A stretch of DNA of 64,000 bases from Pseudohalioglobus sediminis. Its GTDB lineage: Bacteria; Pseudomonadota; Gammaproteobacteria; Pseudomonadales; Halieaceae. The notes under the pieces were generated by a model, which ran no database searches, was not told where the DNA came from, and worked only from the letters and a program-made list of their open reading frames with translations. Made by a program: the position numbers and the translations under genes. Below are positions 45,416-53,399 of the stretch, piece by piece. How positions within the stretch are numbered: position 1 is the stretch's first letter; each line of letters starts with the position of its first letter. Location of the stretch: positions 124,001 to 188,000 of the forward strand of contig NZ_VTUX01000004.1 of assembly GCF_008370495.1 (NCBI RefSeq). The letters are read 5' to 3'.

Positions 45416-45919
45416 ATGAAGCAACGCTATTTTTTCTTTATGGACGATGTGTCGGCAACGACCAGCGTGATCGATGACCTCAAACAGCTGGGCATGTCGG
45501 AAGATGACCTGCACGTCATAGGCAACGATGCCATGGCGCTGCAGCCGTTACCCGAGCCCGACATCACCCATCGCAGCGACGTGGTGGACGCGGCCAAACG
45601 TGGCGCTGCAACGGGCGGCGCCATCGGCCTGGTGGGCAGCATTGTCGCTGTCACCGTGCCGGCGGCGGGCCTGACCCTTGGCGGCGGAGCGATTCTCGCC
45701 GGTACAGCCCTGGGTTCGGCACTCGGCACGTGGTTCAGCACACTGGTCGGTGTGAGTGTGCCGAACCAGGACGTCGAGGATTATCGCGGCCGAATCGAAC
45801 GCGGCGAGATCATGGTGATAGTGGACTGTGAGCCCGATGAGCAACCGCAGGTCGCTGCGCTGCTGGAGCAGAAGTATCGCGAGAGCGTGTTACTGGAAGG
45901 CAACCTGGACGCGGCGTAA
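45416..45919 (+). CDS. DUF1269/YflT-like small membrane-associated stress protein
   Basis: A 167-residue protein from the ATG at 45416 (GGAGG seven bases before). N-terminal alpha/beta domain (about 1-60, RYFFFMDDVSATTSVIDDLKQLG) of the type found in general-stress protein 17M/YflT-like families, then a Gly/Ala-rich hydrophobic hairpin (about 65-115: two helices GAATGGAIGLVGSIVAVTVP and LTLGGGAILAGTALGSALGTW) and a return strand. Such proteins are common in stress regulons; role unknown. Assignment by pattern. Confidence 0.7.
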   Translation: MKQRYFFFMDDVSATTSVIDDLKQLGMSEDDLHVIGNDAMALQPLPEPDITHRSDVVDAAKRGAATGGAIGLVGSIVAVTVPAAGLTLGGGAILAGTALGSALGTWFSTLVGVSVPNQDVEDYRGRIERGEIMVIVDCEPDEQPQVAALLEQKYRESVLLEGNLDAA

Positions 45920-46000
45920 GCGCATCCAGCCGGGCCAGCGCTCATTCCCCCGACATAAGCGGAAGCGCAAAATGCTCTCAAGGCCGTACGTGGCCGCGTT

Positions 46001-46690
46001 TCAATTTTCAAACCCCCTGGCGCCATAGTCAGGGCACTCGACGACAGGCTCCATGGGTTCCTCGGCCGCAGTTTTTGCGCTGGATATACGCCAGCACTCG
46101 TCGAATATCGAGCAATAGCAGTAGGTCAGCTCGACCGCACCGCTGTACACCGCTTTCTGCATTGAGCGGGCGAGCTCGGCATATTCTGTCTGGAAGGCGA
46201 CAACGGCATCGCCCGGTGCCAGAACGCGTCGACTGACATCGCTCTTGCCGAAGTGGGTGCCCAACTCTGCCTCTTTATCCAGTAGTAGCTCGGTCAGTGA
46301 TTGCCAGTTCGGCATCGCCTTGCCCTGGTGAGTCAGCTGCATGCTGCGCATGCGAGCGGGGCCCACGCCGACGTTCTCCAGTGACAGGTGAAAGAACGCG
46401 GAATCGGCATCGCCGCCGTCCTTTATCATGAACTGCACATAGGGCCAGACCGTCGCCGCCGTTTGCTGGCGCACTGCCTGGGACTCCGTGAGTGCCGCGT
46501 AGAGGGCGACGGCGCCGGTGAAAACGCCGGCTACGGAGAGAATGGTTTGCCAGAAGGTGAGGCGCAGAAATGTGCGTTCAATACCGGCGATAGCCCCGGA
46601 TACGGGTGGTGATGTGTTATCTGCGCGCTGTTCGCTGCCCGTTGGTCGCTGCAGCGCCTCTGTCTCATTGCTGTCCTGGTCTTTTTCCAC
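46001..46690 (-). CDS. Membrane protein with one helix, unknown function
   Basis: A 229-residue protein with an N-terminal charged segment, one membrane helix (about 44-66, TFWQTILSVAGVFTGAVALYAAL) and a larger C-terminal domain with a Cys cluster (ELTYCYCSIFDECWRIS) and a third near the end (VECPDYG). The 'QQTAATVWPYVQF' and 'ENVGVGPARM' pattern recalls proteins annotated as hypothetical with a beta-sandwich domain ('NxGxGPA'). Convergent with the stress gene at 45919 (81 bp). No known role. Confidence 0.6.
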   Translation of the reverse strand: MEKDQDSNETEALQRPTGSEQRADNTSPPVSGAIAGIERTFLRLTFWQTILSVAGVFTGAVALYAALTESQAVRQQTAATVWPYVQFMIKDGGDADSAFFHLSLENVGVGPARMRSMQLTHQGKAMPNWQSLTELLLDKEAELGTHFGKSDVSRRVLAPGDAVVAFQTEYAELARSMQKAVYSGAVELTYCYCSIFDECWRISSAKTAAEEPMEPVVECPDYGARGFEN

Positions 46691-46756
46691 GAGGCAGACA
46701 TCCTGGAAGTGATCGAGTGTAGGCAGATATTAACTCGCCATGGCCAAGCGGGCACT

Positions 46757-46789
46757 CCCCGACCCACTGCCACTGACAGTGGGTCGGGG
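46757..46789. terminator. Perfect 13-bp hairpin at the end of the DUF3604 gene
   Basis: CCCCGACCCACTG (46757-46769) and CAGTGGGTCGGGG (46777-46789) pair perfectly round a 7-base loop, 11 bases after the DUF3604 stop (minus strand). No T-run on either strand follows, so it may be a Rho-dependent end, an mRNA 3' stabiliser or a repeat. Confidence 0.45.
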
Positions 46790-46799
46790 GAATGGGTAC

Positions 46800-48719
46800 T
46801 CAGGGTGTGTACCAGATCGGAGACGTGTAAGCCCGCTCCTGGGTTGAAACCGGTGCCCCCTCGGGAATGTCGATGCCAAAGCGGAAGGCGTCGTGGGTGG
46901 TCCAGCGTGGCGTCGGAATTTCCAGCACGCGTGCGTAATAGAAGGCGCGCTGTTGGGGATCAAAGTCCGGGTCGGTCCAGACCGTACCCAGTTCCGACGC
47001 GCCGATGGTGTTGGTCCAGCTGGCTGTTCTGGCATCCACGGTGTCGCCGACCGGCGGTAATTTCCCATCCTTGCCCGGTTTGCGATCGCCTGCCCATACC
47101 ACGTCGTAGACTTTCTCCATGGTCTTGCCACCTTCCTGCCAGCCCTTGACGATCTGGATGCGGTCGAGGTTGGCGCCGATGGTATCGCGCAGGGCATAGA
47201 CCATAAAGCTCGGCGACTTGGCCTTGGCACGTGGCGGCAGGTCACCGCCCATGGGCACACCCTTTTCGTAACCGGCGAAGGCGGGTTGCCGGTTATTGAG
47301 GTCGCTGGCTTCAAACTCCCAGCCGCCGAAGAAGCGCACCGAGAGGCGTGAGCCGGTGGTCGCGTAGACTTCCTTGCGCTCCATGGCCTCAAACAGCGCT
47401 GCGCGGGTATTGTCGCGAGCCCACACTGCGGCCAACCCCGAGGCGACCTGCTGCCAGCCCATGATGGTGCCGTTATCGTTGCTCATGAACGGGTGGGTCA
47501 TGCGTTCAGGGCCCGGCTCCGAGCCGGAGTGCTTGCCGAAGAAATTGTCCTCCTGTACGGCCGCCAGGGAAGTGTGGCTGTCAGTGGAGCCGATCATGCC
47601 GAACTTGTAAGGGTTGGTGCCCAGTGACTCCTCTAGCACCAGGCCGCGCTTGAGTGCTTCGCGGGCATACTCGCCCGGGATCATATCGTCGGTCTTGGCC
47701 TCGGAGACATCCAGGTTGCCGATATCCCAGGTTTCATAGTCAGCAAACTCGTCATCAGGCGACAGCAGGGGATGGGTTTCGCCGTCCCCCTTGATCTGGG
47801 TGACCTCGTACAGCGGCTCCCACTTGGCCCTGCGCTCGACGTAGTTGACGTCAATGGCCTTGCCGTCGTTCTGCACCTCCATCGGGAACATGATGCCGTT
47901 TGCCAGATTGCCGTTGTGGGCAATGGCGAGCACATTGCCGCCAGTGGTCTTCTCGTAGGACTCCATCCATGTCCACAGATCACGTGGATTGGTGCTGCCC
48001 TCGGGCGCAATGGTGGTGTACGGCACCATTTTCCCGCCTTTGTCGCCATCATCCTTGTATATCACCACCCGGTGCATGTTGTTCCCGCGTACCAGTGAGG
48101 TCCACTCGTAGCCGATGAAGGCGGTGAATTTGCCCGGGTCATTGAAGCGCTCCGCGGCGGCCACGGTCTTGGCCCAGGCGTCTTTATAGGGCTTGGAATC
48201 CGGCTTGTAGATCAGGGCCTCCGGGAATTCTCCCTGGGAGAATTTGCCGATGAGTTCCAGAGCCACGCCAACGCCTTCGCCGCGTTTGATGCGCTCATAC
48301 CAGTCCTTGCCGGTAGGGTCGGACAAGATGTGCTCGGCGCCGGCAAACATGTCCGGGAAAAACCCCATGTTGTCAGAGTGGTCGGCGATGACCAGGAAAT
48401 CCAGTGGTCGGGACAGTCGCACCGGTCCGCCGTTGGTCGACTCGACTTCCTCTCCCCGGGCGAAGCGGTAGGCGGCTTCCAGGCCCAGGCGGTTGCCGAA
48501 GGCACCCGCATCCATGGAAATGTCGGTATGCAGGTGGGTGTCGCCCCAGTACACGCCGGTGGCGAAGTCACGCCCGGCGTAGGGGGAATAAACCTTTCCG
48601 GTGTATTCATTGGACAGGATGGAAGCGTCCGCCGGCGCCGGAATCTGCGCGTTCGAGGGGGTGCCGGACACCGCCAGGACTGCCGCCGCAAGCACTGCGG
48701 CCAGGTAGTTGTTATGCAT
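46800..48719 (-). CDS. Exported DUF3604 (PHP-like) protein
   Basis: A 639-residue protein from the ATG at 48719 (AGGGA upstream); the longer frame upstream is not family-like. Signal peptide (1-24, cut after SNA). It has the metal-binding blocks of DUF3604: YWGDTHLHTDISMDAGAFG (about 56-74), LVIADHSDNMGFFP and GSTDSHTSLA, matching the PHP phosphoesterase metal site His/Asp set. These proteins are frequent in marine bacteria next to TonB receptors; activity is unproven, perhaps a phosphoesterase or lactonase. It is monocistronic here. Confidence 0.9.
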   Translation of the reverse strand: MHNNYLAAVLAAAVLAVSGTPSNAQIPAPADASILSNEYTGKVYSPYAGRDFATGVYWGDTHLHTDISMDAGAFGNRLGLEAAYRFARGEEVESTNGGPVRLSRPLDFLVIADHSDNMGFFPDMFAGAEHILSDPTGKDWYERIKRGEGVGVALELIGKFSQGEFPEALIYKPDSKPYKDAWAKTVAAAERFNDPGKFTAFIGYEWTSLVRGNNMHRVVIYKDDGDKGGKMVPYTTIAPEGSTNPRDLWTWMESYEKTTGGNVLAIAHNGNLANGIMFPMEVQNDGKAIDVNYVERRAKWEPLYEVTQIKGDGETHPLLSPDDEFADYETWDIGNLDVSEAKTDDMIPGEYAREALKRGLVLEESLGTNPYKFGMIGSTDSHTSLAAVQEDNFFGKHSGSEPGPERMTHPFMSNDNGTIMGWQQVASGLAAVWARDNTRAALFEAMERKEVYATTGSRLSVRFFGGWEFEASDLNNRQPAFAGYEKGVPMGGDLPPRAKAKSPSFMVYALRDTIGANLDRIQIVKGWQEGGKTMEKVYDVVWAGDRKPGKDGKLPPVGDTVDARTASWTNTIGASELGTVWTDPDFDPQQRAFYYARVLEIPTPRWTTHDAFRFGIDIPEGAPVSTQERAYTSPIWYTP

Positions 48720-48890
48720 AGTGATTTTATCCCTGTAAAAATTGAGCCTACTCCACAGATTCCAGTGTAGCGCATTTTTTGCCGTGCAAGCGGCTAAGCC
48801 CTGGTGTGACCCCGGCGCCGCCTGCGCGGCCACTAGATTGATTGCCTCATAGCACTGGCCGGGCGGCCCTGCCGCGGCTAAGGTAGGCAC

Positions 48891-51464
48891 ATGCCAACCT
48901 TGGGAGTAAGTCGTGTGTTCAGAGCCTGTCTGGTGGTGCTGCTGATGGCATCGAGCGTGGCCATGGCCAGCGCGGTGCCGGTTGTAAACGGGGTATCGCT
49001 GGAGCTTGCACGTTACCGCGCGGCCAATGTCGCCAATATCAACTACCGGCTCTACTTTGACGTGCCAGCTGACGCCGCGACACCGATAAAGGCGAAAGTC
49101 CAGATACGGTTTGAGCTGGCCTCGAAGCAACAGCCATTGCAGCTCGATTTCAGGGAAGACAGCGCTTTGCTGGCCGCAGTCACCTGCAATGGCAAGGCTA
49201 TCGAGATCGATCATCGCAATGAACACCTGGTCATTCCGGCCGCGGCTCTCAAGGTCGGCGTCAATACCGTGGACATCGCTTTTACTGCGGGCAATACCTC
49301 CTTAAACCGCAACCCCGATTACCTGTACACGCTGTTTGTGCCTGACCGTGCGCGCACGGCCTTCCCACTGTTTGACCAGCCGGACCTCAAGGCCACGTTT
49401 GATCTGACACTGGACCTGCCAGCGGGCTGGCGGGCCCTGGCCAATGGATCCCTGGCGTCGAGCGAGGAGGTAAACGGCAAGCACCGCCATGTTTTTCGCA
49501 CTTCGGAAGCCATCAGTTCCTACCTGTTTGCCTTTGTGGCGGGGGAGTTCGAGCAGGTCACGCGGGAGGTCGATGGTCGGCCGATGACGCTGCTGCATCG
49601 CGACACCGATCCGGAAAAGGTGGCGCGCAATCTTGACGCGATATTTGCCCAGCACGCGCGGGCCATCACCTGGATGGAGGACTATACGGGCATCGACTAC
49701 CCCTTCAGCAAGTTCGATTTCGCGCTGATACCGGGCTTTCCCTATGGCGGCATGGAGCATGTCGGGGCGATTTTCTATCGCGCCAACAAGCTGTTGCTCG
49801 AGGACAGCGCCACGGACCGACAGTTGCTGGACCGGGCCACGCTCATTGCCCATGAAACGGCGCATATGTGGTTTGGCAACCTGGTGACCATGGAATGGTT
49901 CAACGACGTGTGGACCAAGGAAGTGTTCGCCAACTTTATGGCCGCCAAGATCGTCAACCCCGAATTCCCGGAGATGGATCACCAGTTGAGTTTCCTGGTG
50001 GACCACTATCCCCCGGCCTACGAGGTCGATCGCAGCGCCGGTGCCAACCCCATACGCCAGGAGCTGCCGAACCTGGCCGAGGCCGGCCAGATGTATGGCA
50101 GCATCATTTACCACAAGGCGCCGATCATGATGCGCCAGCTGGAACTGATGCTCGGCGAAGCGGCCTTTCGGGAGGGAATGCAGGAGTACCTGGGTCGCCA
50201 TGCCGGCGGCAACGTCACCTGGCCCGAGTTGATCGCTATCCTCGATGCCAGGACAAAAGCTGACCTGAAAGCGTGGAGCGCCGTGTGGGTGAATACCCCG
50301 GGCCGCCCCGAGTTCCAGTTGCGCCGCAGTGAAACCGGTTCTGCGCAGCTGCGCCAGGATGACCCGGCGGGCAAGGCCCGGGTGTGGCCGCAGCAATTTG
50401 TGGTCAGGTCGGGCAGTGGGCCGGCAGCGCCGGTCGTGGCCCTGCGCGCAACAGCGGCCTCGATCGCCTGGCCGGCGAGCTTGCCTGTGGACGCTGACGA
50501 GGTGTTGTTCAATGCCGATGGCATGGGCTATGGCCTGTTTCCCGCGCAGCTGGCGTTGACAGATACCTGGGGTGAACTGGACGACCTGCAGCAGGGCGCT
50601 CTGCTGATCGACCTCAACGAGAATATGCTTGCGGGCCGTGGCCCGCAGCCGCTCGCCTACCTGCAAACGATGCTGGGCTTGCTGGCGGCTGAGGACAATA
50701 CCCTGGTGCTGGCCCTGCTGCTTGAGCACAGTGCCTATATTTACCAGAGCCTGCTGACACCCGTGCAGCAAGCGTCGGTGCAGGCACAGTTGGAAGGCGT
50801 GCTCTGGCAGCGCCTGGACGCGGAAACCGATCTCGGGCGCGCGCGCCAGTTTTTCGATGCCTTCACCGCGCTGGCGACATCGCCGGCCATGGTGCAGCGC
50901 AGCTATGCGTTCTGGTCCGGCCAGGCAGCGCTGCCGCAGGTGGCACTGTCCGAGAGCGATCGTATTCGCCTGGCGGAGATCCTTGCCCTACGCCTGCCCG
51001 CGCAGGCGGAGAAAATCCTGGCCACCCAGCTACGGCAAACCAGTAATCCGGATGACCGACGCCGTCTGGCCTTCGTGGCGCCCGCACTGTCTGCAGATAA
51101 AGACCAGCGCGATGCCTTCTTTGCCTCACTGGCGGATGAGCAGAACCGGGAGACGGAGTCATGGGTCATCGATGCGCTGGGCTATCTGCATCATCCCGCT
51201 CGCACCGCCGATTCGCTGGCGTACCTGGCCCCGGGCCTTGAGCTGCTGGCAGAGATCCAGCGCACCGGTGATATTTTCTTCCCCATGGCGTGGCTGCAGG
51301 CCAGCTGGTACTACCACAACAGCGCGGAGGCGGCCGCTATCGCCAGTGAGTTCCTTCAGGCTCATCCTGACTACAGTGAGCAGTTGCGGATGAAAATCCT
51401 GCAGGCCACCGACAGGCCCACACGGGCAAGAGACATTCTCGGCAGGCAAGCGTCGGCAGAGTGA
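48891..51464 (+). CDS. M1-family zinc aminopeptidase, exported
   Basis: An 857-residue protein with a signal peptide (1-28). The substrate-binding exopeptidase element reads GGMEHVG in place of GAMEN, and zinc is held by H321-E322-x2-H325 with E344 (HETAH-x18-E). A domain of alpha-solenoid repeats fills 480-850. It removes N-terminal residues from peptides in the periplasm. Size is close to PepN (870). Regulation not visible. It is divergent from DUF3604 (171-bp gap). Confidence 0.93.
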   Translation: MPTLGVSRVFRACLVVLLMASSVAMASAVPVVNGVSLELARYRAANVANINYRLYFDVPADAATPIKAKVQIRFELASKQQPLQLDFREDSALLAAVTCNGKAIEIDHRNEHLVIPAAALKVGVNTVDIAFTAGNTSLNRNPDYLYTLFVPDRARTAFPLFDQPDLKATFDLTLDLPAGWRALANGSLASSEEVNGKHRHVFRTSEAISSYLFAFVAGEFEQVTREVDGRPMTLLHRDTDPEKVARNLDAIFAQHARAITWMEDYTGIDYPFSKFDFALIPGFPYGGMEHVGAIFYRANKLLLEDSATDRQLLDRATLIAHETAHMWFGNLVTMEWFNDVWTKEVFANFMAAKIVNPEFPEMDHQLSFLVDHYPPAYEVDRSAGANPIRQELPNLAEAGQMYGSIIYHKAPIMMRQLELMLGEAAFREGMQEYLGRHAGGNVTWPELIAILDARTKADLKAWSAVWVNTPGRPEFQLRRSETGSAQLRQDDPAGKARVWPQQFVVRSGSGPAAPVVALRATAASIAWPASLPVDADEVLFNADGMGYGLFPAQLALTDTWGELDDLQQGALLIDLNENMLAGRGPQPLAYLQTMLGLLAAEDNTLVLALLLEHSAYIYQSLLTPVQQASVQAQLEGVLWQRLDAETDLGRARQFFDAFTALATSPAMVQRSYAFWSGQAALPQVALSESDRIRLAEILALRLPAQAEKILATQLRQTSNPDDRRRLAFVAPALSADKDQRDAFFASLADEQNRETESWVIDALGYLHHPARTADSLAYLAPGLELLAEIQRTGDIFFPMAWLQASWYYHNSAEAAAIASEFLQAHPDYSEQLRMKILQATDRPTRARDILGRQASAE

Positions 51465-51557
51465 GGTGGCCCTGGCGGGGCCCGTGCCGGTATTGACTGC
51501 GCCTGGAATCGTGCACGTGTTGCGCCTGTAAAAACGTCTTGTTACCAGGGCAGGGGT

Positions 51558-52637
51558 TCAGAATTCGCGGGTTTCCCCTATGTTCAACAGCCAGGCACCG
51601 TCACGGCCGAAAACGCTGTTGGCCGCTGCTGCGCGGAATCGCTGTGCGGGCTCGCGTAGCGGTTCGTCGGAAAGGTCGAACGTGCCGAAGTGGATACCAA
51701 CGGTGGCCCCGGCGCGCAAATCCTCCGCCGCGCGAACGGCCTCCTCCGGATTCATGTGTGACGCACGCATCATCTCCCTGGGCGCATAGGCGCCAATGGG
51801 AACGGCTGCCAGGTCAAAGGGCCCCAGCCGCTCGCCTATGTCAGCAAAGCCGTTGAAGTACCCGGTATCACCTGCGAAGTAGAAGCGACGCTCCTGGCCG
51901 GTCACGGCCCATGACGACCACAACGCCCGTTGATCATCGGTCAGGCTGCGCTTGCTCCAGTGCTGGGAAGGCAGGCAGTGAATGCTTGCGCCCTGGAATT
52001 CCACCGTCTCGCCCCAGTCCAGCTCGCGGACCTGATTGATGCCGTGCTTGCGCAACAAATCGCCGTTACCCAGCGGCACAAAGAACACGGTATCGTCGTT
52101 GCGTGCAGCGAGCGCGCGCAAGGTGGGCAGGTCGAGATGGTCGTAATGGTTGTGGGAGATCACCACGAAATCCACAGCTGGCAGGTCAGCCATGGCTATG
52201 CCGGGAGCCACGTAGCGCCGCGGCCCGATCATGGGTACCGGGCTGGGCCAGTCTGACCAGATTGGATCGGTCAGGAAAGTGAGGTGTTCCATCTGCACCA
52301 ACAGCGTGGCGTGCCCGACCCAGGTGACTGTCGGCACGCTGTGCTGTGCGTTCTCGCGCAGGAACGCACCGTCGTTCTCGACGCGCTCTGCCGCGCCATC
52401 GCCATCGCGGAAGTACGTGCCAAGGCGTCGCAGGAAGAAAGGCATGCGCACCGCGGCACTGCCGTGATCAAGTTTCCCGTCCAGGTTGCTGAAGCGTCCG
52501 TCAGCATCGCGCGGGGCACCGGCAAACCCCGTGTCGTCGCCAGCACTACCCATGCCAGGCAGCATGGCAAGCAAAAGCAGCGCGCACAGCCGGGCGCCGC
52601 GTATCCGGTCTCCGGCTGCGGCGGGCTTATATGCCAT
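51558..52637 (-). CDS. Metallo-beta-lactamase-fold hydrolase (NAPE-PLD/RomA-like), exported
   Basis: A 359-residue protein with a signal peptide (about 14-31, cut after GSA). Zinc-binding motif SHNHYDHLD (H162-x-H164-x-D166-H167), a third His in LPSQHWSKR (typical of this family), AGDTGY, and the last GIHFGTFDL. The family includes NAPE-hydrolysing phospholipase D and the RomA/UlaG-type enzymes, so a phosphodiester or lipid substrate is likely. It overlaps the LON-domain gene upstream by 11 bp, which shows an operon. Confidence 0.88.
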   Translation of the reverse strand: MAYKPAAAGDRIRGARLCALLLLAMLPGMGSAGDDTGFAGAPRDADGRFSNLDGKLDHGSAAVRMPFFLRRLGTYFRDGDGAAERVENDGAFLRENAQHSVPTVTWVGHATLLVQMEHLTFLTDPIWSDWPSPVPMIGPRRYVAPGIAMADLPAVDFVVISHNHYDHLDLPTLRALAARNDDTVFFVPLGNGDLLRKHGINQVRELDWGETVEFQGASIHCLPSQHWSKRSLTDDQRALWSSWAVTGQERRFYFAGDTGYFNGFADIGERLGPFDLAAVPIGAYAPREMMRASHMNPEEAVRAAEDLRAGATVGIHFGTFDLSDEPLREPAQRFRAAAANSVFGRDGAWLLNIGETREF

Positions 52638-53265
52638 TGATCATGTCCAGGATGTCATCAAGGCGCTGTTGTGGGTCAGTCTGCTCCAGCAGTGCCTGTG
52701 CCATTTCCGGCGGCATACTCATCATGCCGGTGACGGCGAAGCTGAATTCCTCCGGGGGCATCTGTTGCCAGTATTCGCCGGTGAGCGCGGACTTTATTTC
52801 GGGGTAGTCGTGCCCGATGATCAGCAATCGCTGCAGGATCTTGGCTTTGGACTGTTGCAGGGTTTCTCTCTGGCTCTGCGCTATGGTCTGGTCGGGCATA
52901 TCCCGGCAGCTCCAGATGCTGAAGGGCAGGGTTTGCTTCTCTTCCTCGATCTGCATGCGCTGGTTCGGGCTGACCCGAATCAGCATGCGCCCATCTTCCA
53001 GTTGCTGCAACAGCTCAACCGGCCCCGCGGCTAGCACCTGCTCGGGCTGGTAGGTGGACTGGTTGTTGTTGAGCGCCTGTTCGCGACTCTGGCTCGGTTC
53101 GCTCGCGCGGATGACCTTGCGCGTATGGCACACACCTATGGGCAGGCTGTGGTCAATGCAGTGCTTCACCATCTGCCGATAGCGCGGTTCGAATACATGC
53201 AGGGTGCGCGGTACACCGGGAAAGGAGACCGCTCCGGGAATGGGAAAGAGGGCAACGTCTGTCAT
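52627..53265 (-). CDS. LON N-terminal-domain (substrate-binding) protein
   Basis: A 212-residue protein from the ATG at 53265; the frame to 53310 adds 15 residues without support. It carries the LON substrate-binding domain without the ATPase or protease: ALFPIPGAVSFPGVPRTLHVFEPRYRQMVKHCID at the start, then GPVELLQQLEDGRMLIRV. Stand-alone LON domains are common (about 190-220 residues) and thought to bind unfolded protein. Its end overlaps the exported hydrolase gene by 11 bp, so translation is coupled. Confidence 0.88.
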   Translation of the reverse strand: MTDVALFPIPGAVSFPGVPRTLHVFEPRYRQMVKHCIDHSLPIGVCHTRKVIRASEPSQSREQALNNNQSTYQPEQVLAAGPVELLQQLEDGRMLIRVSPNQRMQIEEEKQTLPFSIWSCRDMPDQTIAQSQRETLQQSKAKILQRLLIIGHDYPEIKSALTGEYWQQMPPEEFSFAVTGMMSMPPEMAQALLEQTDPQQRLDDILDMINGI

Positions 53266-53399
53266 CTGCTGGGGCACCTCTGCCGGGTTTGTGGCCTGTG
53301 CACAGGACATGCATGGCTTCTGGAAACTGTGTAAAAGGTACGCAACCGGGGCCGGTTCAGATGATCGCGCCTGCGCAGGGGCTGGCCTGGAAACAGGCC

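Noticed and set aside
46757-46789. Intrinsic terminator with confidence
   Set aside because: The stem is perfect but there is no T-run on either strand, so it is listed only as a possible terminator.
48720-49226. Upstream extension of the DUF3604 protein to 808 residues
   Set aside because: It would put ~170 non-family residues before a clear signal peptide and overlaps the divergent aminopeptidase gene.
49302-50771. 489-codon ORF antisense to the M1 aminopeptidase
   Set aside because: Shadow frame; the M1 gene has a complete zinc site and signal peptide.
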